A stretch of DNA of 64,000 nucleotides from Mesonia sp. HuA40 (GCF_008017835.1 NZ_VRLT01000024.1:62001-126000), one strand, 5' to 3'; counted from the first letter of the stretch, positions 49,544-60,342 are shown. Numbers and translations are program-made. The notes: generated by a model from the sequence alone, not told the origin.

Positions 49544-50239
49544 TTGAAACCGAGTTTTAATCCATTAGCTTATAAAATATACCTAAGGTTGGGTGCTTTG
49601 TTTATCGCAGCATTGGTAGCAAGCAATTTAATATTTAAAAAGTTTTTTTACTGGAATTTTTTTGACTGGCATACCTTTGAAATATCAGTAGGAGTTTTGC
49701 CCTATCCGGTTACTTTTTTAATAACCGATTTAATTAGCGAAATTTACGGGAAAAAGAAAGCCAACCAAGTAGTTATTTCAGGGATGTTTGCTTCGGCATT
49801 TTCGCTTTTAATCATCTATACGGCTAGCGTCGTTCCGGCTACCCAGTGGTCGCCCATAGATGATGATTTATTTCAAAAGGTATTTGGAGCCACAACATTG
49901 GCCGTTTTTGCCTCTATGAGCGCCTATTTAATTGCCCAATTGGTAGATATACAGCTATACCATTTCTGGAAAAGAAAGACGAAGGGCAAGCATCTTTGGT
50001 TAAGAAACAATTTTTCAACTTTTTTTTCTCAGTTTATCGATACTTTTACTGTTGTATTTTTACTCTGTGTGTTTAAAGAAATATCTTGGGAACTTTTTGG
50101 CGGCCTCCTTGTCAGTGGTTTTTTGTTCAAAGTTCTTATAGCTGCTATTGACACCCCATTTTTATACTTAGGGGTACATCTTTTTAGAAAAAAATTTAAA
50201 TTAAAACTCCAACAAGAATTAAATATAGATTATATATGA
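49544..50239 (+). CDS. Queuosine precursor transporter (YhhQ family)
   Basis: A 231-residue inner-membrane protein with about six membrane helices; it imports 7-cyano-7-deazaguanine-type precursors for queuosine. Family motifs include PYPVTFLITDLISEIYGKKK and the SQFIDTFTVVF helix. The start codon is TTG; no ATG is in frame nearby. Its end overlaps the AsmA-like gene by four bases (ATGA). Confidence 0.85.
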   Translation: MKPSFNPLAYKIYLRLGALFIAALVASNLIFKKFFYWNFFDWHTFEISVGVLPYPVTFLITDLISEIYGKKKANQVVISGMFASAFSLLIIYTASVVPATQWSPIDDDLFQKVFGATTLAVFASMSAYLIAQLVDIQLYHFWKRKTKGKHLWLRNNFSTFFSQFIDTFTVVFLLCVFKEISWELFGGLLVSGFLFKVLIAAIDTPFLYLGVHLFRKKFKLKLQQELNIDYI

Positions 50240-52872
50240 AAAAAGCAATAAAAATTTTCGCGATCACCATAGGTGTTTTACTTGTTTTAATTCTGCTTAC
50301 CCCGATAATCTTTAAGGGACCTATTGAAAGGGCAATAAAAAAATCAGTAAATAACAATTTAACGGCACAAGTTAATTGGGAAAAACTAGACCTTAGCTTA
50401 TACAGAGACTTTCCTAATGCGCACGTACAATTGCAAAATTTAAGCGTAATTAACCAAGAACCATTTAACGGTGATACTTTGGCAGCGGTAAAAAGCATCG
50501 GGTTAAGTATGGGTATTATGCAATTATTTGCTTCAGGAGAAAACCCTATTAGCATCACTCAATTTACAGCAGACCAAGCCTTCATTAATATAAAAGTAGA
50601 TAGCTTAGGACGTGCTAATTATGATATCGCTAAACCGAGTGAGCCAAGTACTAAAACAGATACAACTAACAAGGCGTTAAGCTTAGACCTACAAAATTAC
50701 AGCTTAAGCCAGTCTACAATTTCATATTTAGATGAATCTAGCAATATTTTGTTTCGTTTAGAAGAGTTTAACCACACGGGGTCGGGAGATTTTAAAAATG
50801 ATATCACCAATTTAGACACTCAAACTAATACTTTAATTTCGTTAGAGCTCGATAAGGAGAAATATCTAGACAAAAATAAACTCGCACTTGATGCCCTATT
50901 TAAATTAGATCTAGCCAAACAGCGCTATAGCTTCCTCGAAAATGAAGCTTTAATAAATCAACTACCGCTTTCGTTTGACGGATTTTTCCAGGTAAACGAT
51001 AAGGATAGTGAAATTGATCTCACTTTTAAAACACCTACCTCTGATTTTAAGAACTTCTTAGCCGTAATTCCTGAAAGCTATGCAAAAAACCTTGATCAAG
51101 TGAAAACCACGGGAGATTTTTCTGTTAATGGAAAAATAAAAGGAATAATAAACGATGAACTTATACCCCAAATAGATATTCGGGTTGCTAGTGATAACGC
51201 ATCGTTTAAATATCCTGACTTACCAAAAGGGGTTGAAAATATAAGCATTACCGCCAATTTAAAAAATGACACCGGTAAATTAGACGACACCTACCTAAAT
51301 CTTGAAAAATTAAATTTTAGAATAGATCAGGATCAATTTGCTGCTTCGGGTACATTCAGAAATATCACAAGTAATATGCTAGTGAACACTCAATTGGCAG
51401 GGAAAATAAATTTAGCCAATATCGAGAAAGCCTACCCAATTGAATTAGAACAAAAGCTTAACGGACTTATAGATACTGATTTAAGTTTAGCTTTTGCTAT
51501 GAACGATATAGAGAATGAGCATTATGAAAATATAAAAAGCAATGGAAAGCTGCTATTGCAAAATTTTGAATACTCTTCTCCCGAGCTTCCCAACAAAATC
51601 GCCATTAAAAAAGCGGGTATAAATTTTAACCCAGAGGTTGTAAACTTAAATGAATTAGAGTTAACTACCGGTAAAACCGATTTAAACGCCAAAGGTAAAA
51701 TTGAAAATTTATTAGGTTTCCTATTTACCAATCAGCAATTAAAAGGAGATTTTACCATAACCTCTACCAATTTTGTGCTTGAAGATTTTAAGCTTCCTGA
51801 AACTAAATCCGTAAAGGAAGAAGAAAAACAAGCCGACCCGAACCGTGTTAACAAAACGCAAGATGCCATAAAAATACCTTCTTTTTTAGATGCTAACCTT
51901 AATTTTACAGCCAACAATGTAGTTTATGACAATTTAAAATTAAAAAACGTAAACGGGTCCTTAAACATAAAAGATGAAAAGGCCGAACTTAAACAGGTTA
52001 AGGCCTCTATTTTTGGTGGGCAGATTAACCTTGGCGGAAGTGTTTCTACCCAAGCCGATACACCAGCGTTTGATATGGATATTCAATTAGAAAGAATAGA
52101 TATAGCCGAGTCTTTTGCTGGTTTAGAATTGTTTAAACAATTTGCTCCTATCGTTCAGGCCTTGGAAGGAACTTTAACTACACAATTAAAATTAAATGGT
52201 GCACTTACAAGCGATTTTACTCCTATTTTAAGCAGCCTTGACGGAAGTGCCTTAGCGCAAATTTTACAAGCTCAAGTACAAGAAAGTAAGCTACCATTGC
52301 TGTCAAAATTAAACGCTAGACTAGACTTTTTAGATTTCACAAAACTAAACTTAAACAATTTAACTACTCAATTTGAGTTTAACAATGGTCAAGTATTGGT
52401 GAAACCCTTTGAATTAAAACTAAAAGATATACTTATAAAAGCACAAGGAACTCACAGTTTGAGCAATGAAATGAATTATCAATTACAAATTGATTTACCT
52501 GCAAAGTATTTAGGTAAGGAAATTGCTGGTGGACTTGCCTCCCTCACCGAACATAATTTAAATGAAACCAAAGTAAAGCTTCCGGTTCAAATAGGTGGTA
52601 GTTTTGCCTCTCCTAAAGTGCATGTAGAAACTAAAGCTGCAGTTAAGAACCTAAGTCAGCAAATTATAGATGCTAAAAAAGATGATGTAATTAACGAAGC
52701 GAAAGATAAAATTACAGATCTAATTAAGGGGAACCAAAAAGAAAAGGATAGCACAAACACCTCGCAAACCTCACCAGAAAAAACAAAAGAAGAGGAAATT
52801 AAAGAAAAAGCTGGCGATTTAATTAAAGACATATTAAAGGGCAAGAAAAAGAAAAATAATCAAGAGAATTAA
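50236..52872 (+). CDS. AsmA-family envelope protein
   Basis: An 878-residue protein with one N-terminal membrane helix (about 5-25) followed by a large periplasmic beta-rich region of the AsmA/TamB type. The C-terminal AsmA_2-like part (DANLNFTANNVVYDNLKLKN, FGGQINLGGSV) is visible. The tail is lysine-rich and polar. Members help phospholipid or outer-membrane protein transport between the membranes. Coupled to the transporter gene by a four-base overlap. Confidence 0.85.
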   Translation: MKKAIKIFAITIGVLLVLILLTPIIFKGPIERAIKKSVNNNLTAQVNWEKLDLSLYRDFPNAHVQLQNLSVINQEPFNGDTLAAVKSIGLSMGIMQLFASGENPISITQFTADQAFINIKVDSLGRANYDIAKPSEPSTKTDTTNKALSLDLQNYSLSQSTISYLDESSNILFRLEEFNHTGSGDFKNDITNLDTQTNTLISLELDKEKYLDKNKLALDALFKLDLAKQRYSFLENEALINQLPLSFDGFFQVNDKDSEIDLTFKTPTSDFKNFLAVIPESYAKNLDQVKTTGDFSVNGKIKGIINDELIPQIDIRVASDNASFKYPDLPKGVENISITANLKNDTGKLDDTYLNLEKLNFRIDQDQFAASGTFRNITSNMLVNTQLAGKINLANIEKAYPIELEQKLNGLIDTDLSLAFAMNDIENEHYENIKSNGKLLLQNFEYSSPELPNKIAIKKAGINFNPEVVNLNELELTTGKTDLNAKGKIENLLGFLFTNQQLKGDFTITSTNFVLEDFKLPETKSVKEEEKQADPNRVNKTQDAIKIPSFLDANLNFTANNVVYDNLKLKNVNGSLNIKDEKAELKQVKASIFGGQINLGGSVSTQADTPAFDMDIQLERIDIAESFAGLELFKQFAPIVQALEGTLTTQLKLNGALTSDFTPILSSLDGSALAQILQAQVQESKLPLLSKLNARLDFLDFTKLNLNNLTTQFEFNNGQVLVKPFELKLKDILIKAQGTHSLSNEMNYQLQIDLPAKYLGKEIAGGLASLTEHNLNETKVKLPVQIGGSFASPKVHVETKAAVKNLSQQIIDAKKDDVINEAKDKITDLIKGNQKEKDSTNTSQTSPEKTKEEEIKEKAGDLIKDILKGKKKKNNQEN

Positions 52873-52912
52873 AATTCTTTTATTAAATTACGCTATTCTA
52901 GGCCAATAAATT

Positions 52913-53776
52913 ATGAGACAGTTAAAAATAACCAAGCAGCTTACCAATAGAGAATCTGTTTCTCTAGATAAGTATTTGCAAGATATTAGTAAAGTAGACT
53001 TAATTACGGCCGAAGAGGAAGTTGAACTCGCCCAACGCATTAAACAAGGTGACCAGGTTGCACTTGAAAAATTAACGACAGCCAATTTAAGATTTGTAGT
53101 ATCGGTAGCGAAGCAATATCAAAACCAAGGTCTTACGCTACCAGATTTAATTAACGAAGGTAATTTAGGTCTTGTAAAGGCCGCCAAGCGATTTGATGAG
53201 ACCCGTGGTTTTAAGTTTATATCCTACGCTGTTTGGTGGATTAGGCAATCTATTTTGCAGGCACTCGCCGAGCAATCGCGTATTGTGCGCTTACCACTAA
53301 ATAAAATAGGAACCCTAAATAAGATTAATAAGGCTTATGCCCAGTTAGAACAAAATAACCAGCGGCCTCCTACCCCCGAAGAAATAGCAAAGGAACTGGA
53401 TTTAAATATCGTAATGGTAAAACAGGCCTTAGAAAATTCTGGCAAACATCTTTCTATGGATGCACCACTAAAAGATGGTGAAACCTCTAGCCTATACGAC
53501 GTGGTGAACCACGAAGAATCACCTTTTCCCGATCAAAACCTAATGCAAGATTCTTTAAGTATAGAAATTGCACGGGTATTAGAAACCTTACCGCCTAGAG
53601 AAGCTGATATTTTAAAACTTTTTTTTGGATTAAACGGTCAACGCCCTATGTCGTTAGAAGAAATAGGTGAAATTTTTGATTTAACAAGAGAACGTGTTAG
53701 GCAAATTAGAGAAAAAGCAATACGAAAATTAAAAGACTCCTCTAAAAATAAAATGCTTAAAAACTATCTGGGTTAA
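52913..53776 (+). CDS. rpoD: Primary sigma factor RpoD (sigma-70/SigA)
   Basis: The housekeeping sigma factor of Bacteroidota, 287 residues and lacking the long region 1.1. Regions are visible in order: 1.2 ([16 protein letters not shown]), 2 ([34 protein letters not shown]), 3 and 4 ([32 protein letters not shown]). It should read the TTG..TAnnTTTG promoters seen in this window. It follows the AsmA gene after 40 bases. Confidence 0.95.
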   Translation: MRQLKITKQLTNRESVSLDKYLQDISKVDLITAEEEVELAQRIKQGDQVALEKLTTANLRFVVSVAKQYQNQGLTLPDLINEGNLGLVKAAKRFDETRGFKFISYAVWWIRQSILQALAEQSRIVRLPLNKIGTLNKINKAYAQLEQNNQRPPTPEEIAKELDLNIVMVKQALENSGKHLSMDAPLKDGETSSLYDVVNHEESPFPDQNLMQDSLSIEIARVLETLPPREADILKLFFGLNGQRPMSLEEIGEIFDLTRERVRQIREKAIRKLKDSSKNKMLKNYLG

Positions 53777-53943
53777 AATTATTTCCAGCCCTAAAAAATA
53801 ATTAGAATCAAACAAATTGATTTCTTTGCAAGAACCCATTCACCGCTTTATTAGGAGTACCTAACCGCCACAAATTGCGAAAATTGCAGCAAAAATTATT
53901 CATTAATTTTACGTGTTTCTATTTTTTTATCACTTTTTATTTT

Positions 53944-53979
53944 TATCTTTGCAGCCTGGTAATGGAAAAAGTACCATTA
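53944..53979 (+). promoter_or_regulatory. rpsU promoter and leader hairpin
   Basis: TATCTTTG at 53944-53951 matches TAnnTTTG. Just downstream TAATGG (53960-53965) can pair with CCATTA (53974-53979). The leader up to the start at 54010 is AT-rich without a plain AGGAGG. The gap 53777-54009 holds nothing else I can support. Confidence 0.5.
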
Positions 53980-54009
53980 TATTGAATAAAAAAATTTAAA
54001 CTATCTTAT

Positions 54010-54204
54010 ATGCTAATTGTAAAAGTAAAAGACGGAGAAAAAATTGAGCGCGCGTTAAAGCGTTTAAAGAGAAAATATCGTGACACTAAAACCCTTCAAA
54101 TATTAAGGGATAACAAGTATTATACTAAGCCATCTATTGCTAAGCGCAAGCAACTACAAAAAGCGGCTTACATCCAGCATTTGAGAGATCAAGAAGATAT
54201 ATAA
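54010..54204 (+). CDS. rpsU: 30S ribosomal protein bS21
   Basis: A 64-residue basic ribosomal protein (MLIVKVKDGEKIERALKRL, then RDNKYYTKPSIAKRKQLQKA). It binds the small subunit near the anti-Shine-Dalgarno region. In Bacteroidota, bS21 takes part in hiding the 16S tail, which fits the absence of Shine-Dalgarno sequences before most genes here. Single-gene unit ending in a strong terminator. Confidence 0.95.
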   Translation: MLIVKVKDGEKIERALKRLKRKYRDTKTLQILRDNKYYTKPSIAKRKQLQKAAYIQHLRDQEDI

Positions 54205-54232
54205 ACAGATTTATCCGTTTTTGAATATAACT

Positions 54233-54261
54233 AAGCGTTCTTTTATAAAAGAACGCTTTTT
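54233..54261 (+). terminator. Intrinsic terminator of rpsU
   Basis: AAGCGTTCTTT pairs perfectly with AAAGAACGCTT over a TATA loop, then a T run. It stands between rpsU and a convergent gene. Confidence 0.9.
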
Positions 54262-54277
54262 CTGTTGCTTATCTCTT

Positions 54278-55072
54278 TTAAACTTCTAAACTTACATAAA
54301 GGCCTTCATTGCTTCGTACGTTAAAGACTGTATAGTCTTCAAATATTAAATACTGGCCTTTAATCCCTACCAGTTTACCAGAGTAGTGCTGTTTCTTTTC
54401 TAAATTTAAACTTTTAAGCTTTTTTGGATACGCCAATACAGGAAACTCAATATTTGTTTCGGTGTTAGCATTCAAAAAATACGGCAGCACTTCTTGAGGT
54501 AAATATTGTTTTAACCGATCTCTTGTATCTTCTAAATTAACATCTTCGATTTCATTTTTGAGCATGGTTCGCCAATTCGTCTTGTCGGCCACATGTTCTT
54601 TTAAAGCCACTTCGGCGATTCCTGCCAGATATCGGTTGGGCACCTCTAGAATTTCTAAAGCTTCATGTGCGCCCTGGTCAATCCAACGTGTAGGTATCTG
54701 AGTTTTTCGGGTGACCCCTACTTTTACATTTGAGGAATTTGCCAAATAAACGATATGAGGCTGTAACTGCACTTTTTTCTCGTATTCCAAATCTCGATCT
54801 TCTTCACCTAAATGCGCTTTACTAAGTTCTGGTTTCATTATCCAATCTCCTGCTTGAGGTATGGCATAAAAGCAATCATAACAAAAACCTTGTCTAAATA
54901 TTTTTTTGTCTTTGCCACAATTTAAGCATTCATATTTAAGAAATTGCAGGTGAATTTCATGATTTAAAAATTCATTAAGGTGAACTAAATCAACCCCCAA
55001 ATTCATATAATATTGAACCTGATCTTTAAGGTCTGTTGGCATTTTTTGTAGTACCCCTTCAAATCTTAGCAT
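54278..55072 (-). CDS. DUF2797 protein
   Basis: A 264-residue protein. A zinc-finger-like set CLNCGKDKKIFRQGFCYDC lies at about 50-68, and the typical DUF2797 run IVYLANSSNVKVGVTRKTQI, PTRWIDQGAHEAL lies at about 108-140. The second part resembles GIY-YIG-like segments (VYLANSSNVKVGVT) that could bind nucleic acid. The biochemical function is unknown. Confidence 0.85.
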   Translation of the reverse strand: MLRFEGVLQKMPTDLKDQVQYYMNLGVDLVHLNEFLNHEIHLQFLKYECLNCGKDKKIFRQGFCYDCFYAIPQAGDWIMKPELSKAHLGEEDRDLEYEKKVQLQPHIVYLANSSNVKVGVTRKTQIPTRWIDQGAHEALEILEVPNRYLAGIAEVALKEHVADKTNWRTMLKNEIEDVNLEDTRDRLKQYLPQEVLPYFLNANTETNIEFPVLAYPKKLKSLNLEKKQHYSGKLVGIKGQYLIFEDYTVFNVRSNEGLYVSLEV

Positions 55073-55146
55073 AGTATTTTAGTTTAGTATGTTCATTATT
55101 TCGTATAAAACCCTATTTTTACAACACGATACAAAAGACACGTTGC

Positions 55147-56667
55147 ATGGCCTTTCCCATTGTAAATTCTATAGCCTCATGGTTTTTAAAAAAAAGAATT
55201 CACCAGATGGAGCTTTTTTTAAAATATCCTAATGAAGTACAACACGAGCTTTTGAACCATCTTGTACAAAAGTCTAAAAATACAGTTTTAGGAGAACAAT
55301 ATGGGTTTAATGAAATAAAAAACTATGAAACATTTAAAGAGCGTGTTCCTATTATTACTTATGAAGAATTTGAGCCTTTAATTGAGCGAAGTAGACAAGG
55401 TGAAAACAATCTATTTTGGCCTACTCCTATAAAATGGTTTGCAAAATCTAGTGGTACTACAAACGCAAAAAGCAAGTTTATTCCTGTGAGCTCAGAATCT
55501 TTAGAAGATTGTCATTATGCAGGAAGTAAAGATTTATTGTGTTTATATCTTAATAACAATCCCAACTCTAAACTATTTACAGGAAAAAGTCTACGCTTAG
55601 GCGGAAGTAAAGAACTGTACAAAGAAAACGGCACCTCATTTGGTGATTTATCGGCGATTTTAATAGACAATATGCCCTTTTGGGCGTCATACAGTTCAAC
55701 ACCTAATAATGAAATTTCTTTAATGAGTGATTTTGAAGCCAAAATGTTTGCTACAGTCAAAAGCACAATAAAAGAAAATGTAACAAGTTTAGCAGGCGTT
55801 CCCTCTTGGATGCTGGTTTTACTTAATCGTGTTTTGTCTTATAAAGATGAAACCAATTTAATTAATATTTGGCCCGATCTAGAAGTTTATTTTCACGGCG
55901 GTGTAAGTTTTGAACCCTACATGCAACAATACCAAAGCATAATACCAAGAGACCAATTCAGGTATTATGAAATTTACAATGCTTCTGAAGGTTTCTTTGC
56001 GGTACAAGATCAAAATCAATCTAAAGAGTTACTATTGATGCTAGATTATGGCATCTTTTATGAGTTTATACCTATGGAGACATATGGTACAGCAAACGAG
56101 AAAATTTTTCCGCTTGACGGGGTTGAACAAAACAAGAACTATGCAGTGGTAATTACCACCAATGCTGGTTTATGGCGCTATAAAGTAGGAGATACGGTAA
56201 GATTCACTTCCCTTTCCCCCTACCGGATAAAAGTGACCGGCCGTACAAAGCATCATATTAATGTTTTTGGTGAAGAGTTAATCATAGAAAATGCAGAGAC
56301 AGCATTAAAGCGCGTTTGCCAAGAATTACATTGCGAAATTGTAGATTATACCGCTGGTCCTGTATTTATGAAAGGTAAAGATCAAGGGGCCCATGAGTGG
56401 ATTATTGAATTTAATAAATTACCAGATAGTTTAGCCAATTTTAAAGCTAAATTAGACTTAGAATTACAACGTCTAAACAGCGATTATGAAGCTAAGCGGA
56501 AAAATAATGTTACACTGAATCCACTTGTTTTACACGCAGCTAAACCTAAGCTTTTTTATGTTTGGAGTAAGCAGCAAAATAAATTAGGAGGACAACATAA
56601 AATACCTAGATTATCTAACAAGCGAGATTACATTGAAGAGCTTTTACGTATAAACGATAGTTTGTAA
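55147..56667 (+). CDS. GH3-family acyl-adenylate protein
   Basis: A 506-residue enzyme of the GH3 auxin-responsive family, part of the ANL adenylating fold. Signature parts are SSGTTNAKSKFIPVS (ATP-binding loop, about 101-115), YNASEGFF and RYKVGDTVRF, then GRTKHHINVFGEELI. Bacterial members are thought to form acyl-amino acid conjugates or lipids; the substrate here is unknown. It is a single-gene unit with terminator. Confidence 0.85.
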   Translation: MAFPIVNSIASWFLKKRIHQMELFLKYPNEVQHELLNHLVQKSKNTVLGEQYGFNEIKNYETFKERVPIITYEEFEPLIERSRQGENNLFWPTPIKWFAKSSGTTNAKSKFIPVSSESLEDCHYAGSKDLLCLYLNNNPNSKLFTGKSLRLGGSKELYKENGTSFGDLSAILIDNMPFWASYSSTPNNEISLMSDFEAKMFATVKSTIKENVTSLAGVPSWMLVLLNRVLSYKDETNLINIWPDLEVYFHGGVSFEPYMQQYQSIIPRDQFRYYEIYNASEGFFAVQDQNQSKELLLMLDYGIFYEFIPMETYGTANEKIFPLDGVEQNKNYAVVITTNAGLWRYKVGDTVRFTSLSPYRIKVTGRTKHHINVFGEELIIENAETALKRVCQELHCEIVDYTAGPVFMKGKDQGAHEWIIEFNKLPDSLANFKAKLDLELQRLNSDYEAKRKNNVTLNPLVLHAAKPKLFYVWSKQQNKLGGQHKIPRLSNKRDYIEELLRINDSL

Positions 56668-56763
56668 AAACAAGAAATAGCTGTTTTGATGCCATAAGCA
56701 AAATTTGATTTTCGAATTAGCTATATAAAAGAACTTTTTTTATAAAATTTAATTTTTGAATAA

Positions 56764-56799
56764 AAAAATCAGCTGTAATCATTACTACAGCTGATTTTT
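56764..56799. terminator. Bidirectional terminator
   Basis: AAATCAGCTGTA/TACAGCTGATTT with an eight-base loop, A run on the left and T run on the right, between the GH3 gene and the convergent hemL. Confidence 0.85.
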
Positions 56800-56867
56800 A
56801 AACTAATTTTCTCTTCGTTTTTTCAAATTATCCTTTGGCTATAGGAGATAAGATTCATAAATTACCC

Positions 56868-58151
56868 TTACCAGTTGGCCGTAACGCTATCCGCGGCAGC
56901 AATAGTTTTATCTAAATCTGCATAAGTTAGGGCATCGGTTATAAACCAAGTCTCAAAAGCACTTGGAGCAATATAAACCCCTTTATCCAGCATACCGTGA
57001 AAAAACTTTTTAAAGTGCTTGTTATTAGCTTTAGCAGCGGTTTCAAAATCTACTACTGCTTCTTTTGAAAAGTGAATTGAAAGCATAGAACCATATTGAT
57101 TGATTGTGAAATCAATATGGTTTTGCTCTAGCACTTTAAATAAACCATCTCGTAAATATTCTGTTTTTTCATCAAGACGTTTAAATACTTCTGGATCGTT
57201 TTTTAAGCTTTGTAACATAGCTAAACCAGCAGACATAGCTAATGGATTTCCACTCAAAGTACCAGCTTGATAAACGCTACCCAAGGGAGCTAAGTGATTC
57301 ATTATTTCTTGTCTTGCTGCAAATGCACCAACAGGTAAACCACCGCCAATTACCTTACCAAAGGTAACAATATCTGCAGAGATGTTTTTTCTTTCCTGCA
57401 CCCCTCCAGCCGATAATCTAAAGCCGGTCATCACCTCATCAAAAATTAATAAGATATTGTTATGGTCACACAAACTGCGTAAGCCTTCTAAAAAACCCTC
57501 TTGAGGTGGAATACACCCCATATTACCAGCAACTGGTTCTAAAATAATACAGGCAATCTCATTTTTATTAGCGTTTATTAAAGCTTCAACACTACCTAAG
57601 TTATTATAAGTGGCTAAAAGCGTATCTTTTGCTGTGCCTCGGGTTACTCCAGGACTATTAGGACTACCGAATGTTACCGCACCACTACCGGCTTGTATCA
57701 AAAAAGAATCGCTATGCCCGTGATAACAACCCGCAAATTTTATAATCTTATCTTTCTTAGTAAATCCTCGTGCAAGACGTACAGCGCTCATACACGCCTC
57801 TGTTCCACTATTTACCATTCTTATTTGATCTATACCAGGTACCATTTCTACAGCCAATTTGGCAATCTCAGTTTCGATCTCAGTTGGCGTACCAAAACTA
57901 GTTCCTTTTTTGGTACGCTCAATTACTGCGTTTACCACTGGAGGATAGGCATGACCTAAGATCATAGGGCCCCAAGAATTTATATAATCTATGAGTTCAT
58001 TTCCATCTTCGTCATATAAATAAGCTCCCTTGGCTTCCTTGATAAAAATAGGATCTCCTCCAACAGCATTAAAAGCACGAACGGGAGAATTTACCCCACC
58101 AGGTATATACTTTTTAGCTTCGGCAAATAGTGCACTACTACGTTTATACAT
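56868..58151 (-). CDS. hemL: Glutamate-1-semialdehyde 2,1-aminomutase
   Basis: A PLP enzyme of 427 residues that makes 5-aminolevulinate for heme. The PLP lysine is K266 in [15 protein letters not shown]. Other typical parts are [20 protein letters not shown] (about 112-131), GCYHGHSD and FDEVMTGFR. It is followed after 15 bases by the glucosaminidase gene upstream on the same strand, so the three genes 56868-59943 may form one operon. Confidence 0.96.
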   Translation of the reverse strand: MYKRSSALFAEAKKYIPGGVNSPVRAFNAVGGDPIFIKEAKGAYLYDEDGNELIDYINSWGPMILGHAYPPVVNAVIERTKKGTSFGTPTEIETEIAKLAVEMVPGIDQIRMVNSGTEACMSAVRLARGFTKKDKIIKFAGCYHGHSDSFLIQAGSGAVTFGSPNSPGVTRGTAKDTLLATYNNLGSVEALINANKNEIACIILEPVAGNMGCIPPQEGFLEGLRSLCDHNNILLIFDEVMTGFRLSAGGVQERKNISADIVTFGKVIGGGLPVGAFAARQEIMNHLAPLGSVYQAGTLSGNPLAMSAGLAMLQSLKNDPEVFKRLDEKTEYLRDGLFKVLEQNHIDFTINQYGSMLSIHFSKEAVVDFETAAKANNKHFKKFFHGMLDKGVYIAPSAFETWFITDALTYADLDKTIAAADSVTANW

Positions 58152-58165
58152 GAAATTTTATTGTT

Positions 58166-59020
58166 TTACAGTGATTTTACATAAAGTTTTTGACCAATAC
58201 TTAAGTGATTGTCTTTTAATTTATTTAAAGCCTTCAGTTCATCTACGCTCAAATCATATCGCTTTGCGATGGTATACAAAGTGTCACCTTTTTGTACAGT
58301 ATAACGTATACTGGTATGATCTGCGCGAACGACTTTTCTACGATTGCCTTTGCGGCTTCCATTACCAAGAACGTGGTCGTCATATTCGTGTAATTGGTAA
58401 CGCTCTATAATACTAATAAGCTTTTGCGGATATCTAGGATCTGTAGCATAACCAGCTTTTTTTAGGCCGTGCGCCCAACCTTTATAATCATCTTTATCCA
58501 ATTCAAACAAAAAAGCATAGCGCTTTCTTTCTTTCAAAAACAAACTATGGTCTCTAAAACTATATTTTGGATCTTTATATTTTCTAAAACACTCTTGTAA
58601 AGCATCATCATCGTGGTATGCTTTTTCTCCTTGCCATCCGTTGCATTTTATGCCAAAATGGTTATTACTTTTTAGCGTAAGTTCTCCTTTACCTGAAGAA
58701 GACTCTAAAATACCCTGAGCCAAAGTAATACTAGCAGGAATACCATAAAGTGCCATTTCATCTTTAGCTATTTGTGCGTAATCATAAACGTAACGCTCAT
58801 TATTATCTTTAAAAACCGGTTTTTGGCTTGTAGGTTTTTTGTAGTTAGGAACCTCTTTGGTTGTCTGATTTCTGCTTACACTTTGATCTATTTCTTTTTT
58901 AGAAACTACTTTTTGAGCCGAATTTTTACGTGAGTTGTTTACACTTTTTTTTTGCGTGCCGCAAGAACCTAGAATTAAAGCCACAGCAATAAGCAGCTTA
59001 ATGTGAATTGATTTTGTCAT
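58166..59020 (-). CDS. Lipoprotein glucosaminidase with LysM domain
   Basis: A 284-residue envelope enzyme. The N-terminus is a lipoprotein signal (LILGSCGTQKK, C20). Residues about 75-210 form a glucosaminidase domain (ASITLAQGILESSSGKGEL with the catalytic Glu, SNNHFGIKCNGW). A basic linker follows, then a LysM domain (about 239-283, YTVQKGDTLYTIAKRYDL) for peptidoglycan binding. It should trim cell-wall glycan during growth or division. It overlaps the upstream gene by four bases. Confidence 0.9.
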   Translation of the reverse strand: MTKSIHIKLLIAVALILGSCGTQKKSVNNSRKNSAQKVVSKKEIDQSVSRNQTTKEVPNYKKPTSQKPVFKDNNERYVYDYAQIAKDEMALYGIPASITLAQGILESSSGKGELTLKSNNHFGIKCNGWQGEKAYHDDDALQECFRKYKDPKYSFRDHSLFLKERKRYAFLFELDKDDYKGWAHGLKKAGYATDPRYPQKLISIIERYQLHEYDDHVLGNGSRKGNRRKVVRADHTSIRYTVQKGDTLYTIAKRYDLSVDELKALNKLKDNHLSIGQKLYVKSL

Positions 59021-59943
59021 TGTAATAAGCTTAATCCTTTTTGTTTTAATTTTACGTTCATTCCATAAATACCTTGCAAACCTCCGGTATGCAGCGCTAA
59101 AATACGGGTATTTTTAGAAAAATAATTGTTTTTGATTAAATCTAAAAGTCCATACATCATTTTACCAGTATACACAGGGTCTAAAGCAAGTTGATAATCT
59201 TGCTTAAAAGTATTAATAAATGTTATAAGTTCTTCATTTACCTTAGCATAACCACCAAAATGATAATTTAGTATAAGTTGCCAATTATCTTTTTTAGCAA
59301 ACCGCTGTATTTCTGCTCTTAAAAAATCTCCACGCAGAGCAGGAAAACCTAATACTTGTTGACTTTCAAGCGAGGAGTTAATTACTCCGCTTATGGTTCC
59401 GCCAGTACCCACGGCAACGGCCACATAATCAAAATGTAAATCTGTGGGTGTTAAAATTTCTTCGCATCCTTGAATAGCTAATTCATTGGTACCGCCTTCA
59501 GGAATTAAATAAAATGAACCAAATTTTTGTTGTAACTTCTCTAAATAATCATTTTCATTTTTGTTACGATAATCCTGCCGCGAAATAAAATACAGTTGCA
59601 TCCCTAAGTTTACCGCCTGTCTTAGAGTACTATTACTTTCAAGGGTTTTAGGTAAATTTTCATTACCCAATTCTTCTCCGCGAATTACCCCAATACTTTT
59701 AAAACCAAGTTCATTCGCAGCCGCAGCCGTGGCCAGAATATGATTTGAAAAAGCACCCCCAAAAGTGACCAACTGCGTGTGACCTTCTTTTTGCGCCCTT
59801 TTCAAATTATACTTTAATTTTCTAAACTTATTTCCAGAAACAAGTGGGTGCAGTAGGTCCTCGCGTTTTACGTAGAGTTCAACTTTTCTTTTTTCATCTT
59901 TAAAGACAAATTGATTTTTCGATCTTTCTTGGCAGTGAAACAT
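59017..59943 (-). CDS. ACC deaminase / D-cysteine desulfhydrase-like PLP enzyme
   Basis: A 308-residue fold-type II PLP enzyme. The PLP lysine is K39 in SGNKFRKLKYNL, and TFGGAFSNHILA and AVGTGGTISG bind substrate and cofactor phosphate. The family covers ACC deaminase and D-cysteine desulfhydrase; sequence alone does not decide, though bacterial members outside rhizosphere strains are usually D-cysteine desulfhydrases. First gene of the probable operon with the glucosaminidase and hemL. Confidence 0.85.
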   Translation of the reverse strand: MFHCQERSKNQFVFKDEKRKVELYVKREDLLHPLVSGNKFRKLKYNLKRAQKEGHTQLVTFGGAFSNHILATAAAANELGFKSIGVIRGEELGNENLPKTLESNSTLRQAVNLGMQLYFISRQDYRNKNENDYLEKLQQKFGSFYLIPEGGTNELAIQGCEEILTPTDLHFDYVAVAVGTGGTISGVINSSLESQQVLGFPALRGDFLRAEIQRFAKKDNWQLILNYHFGGYAKVNEELITFINTFKQDYQLALDPVYTGKMMYGLLDLIKNNYFSKNTRILALHTGGLQGIYGMNVKLKQKGLSLLQ

Positions 59944-60162
59944 TTTACAAAAATATAAAATTCAATTAGCCTTTATAAAGTAAAGAGATTAAAAAAATAG
60001 CCGTTATTCTTTTTATTAAATCGTCTACAAATCCGCTTTAAGCTTCAAAAGAAGTCAATAAGCATTTTACTTAATTTTACGGATTTAGTTAATGGAACAA
60101 ATTAGATTTAGGCTTTGCATTATATTTCGGTTTCAATTTAAAAAAATGTATTTTTGAGCATT

Positions 60163-60321
60163 ATGAATATTAAGAAACGAATACCTTTAACCGAAGGGGA
60201 TTACTACTTAACGCCCCAAGGGTATAAATGCTTTACAGAGCAATACCACCTCAAACGCGGGTATTGTTGCAAGAGCGGCTGTAGGCATTGCCCTTACGGA
60301 TTTAATAAAAACAGAGATTAA
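60163..60321 (+). CDS. DUF5522-like small cysteine protein (52 aa)
   Basis: A 52-residue protein. It reads YYLTPQGYKCFTEQYHLKRG and then CCKSGCRHCPYGF, the complete DUF5522 pattern with five cysteines that probably bind zinc or an iron-sulfur group. It lies 21 bases before hutU, so it may be co-transcribed. Function is unknown. Confidence 0.8.
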   Translation: MNIKKRIPLTEGDYYLTPQGYKCFTEQYHLKRGYCCKSGCRHCPYGFNKNRD

Positions 60322-60342
60322 AAAAGCAAACTCAAAATAACC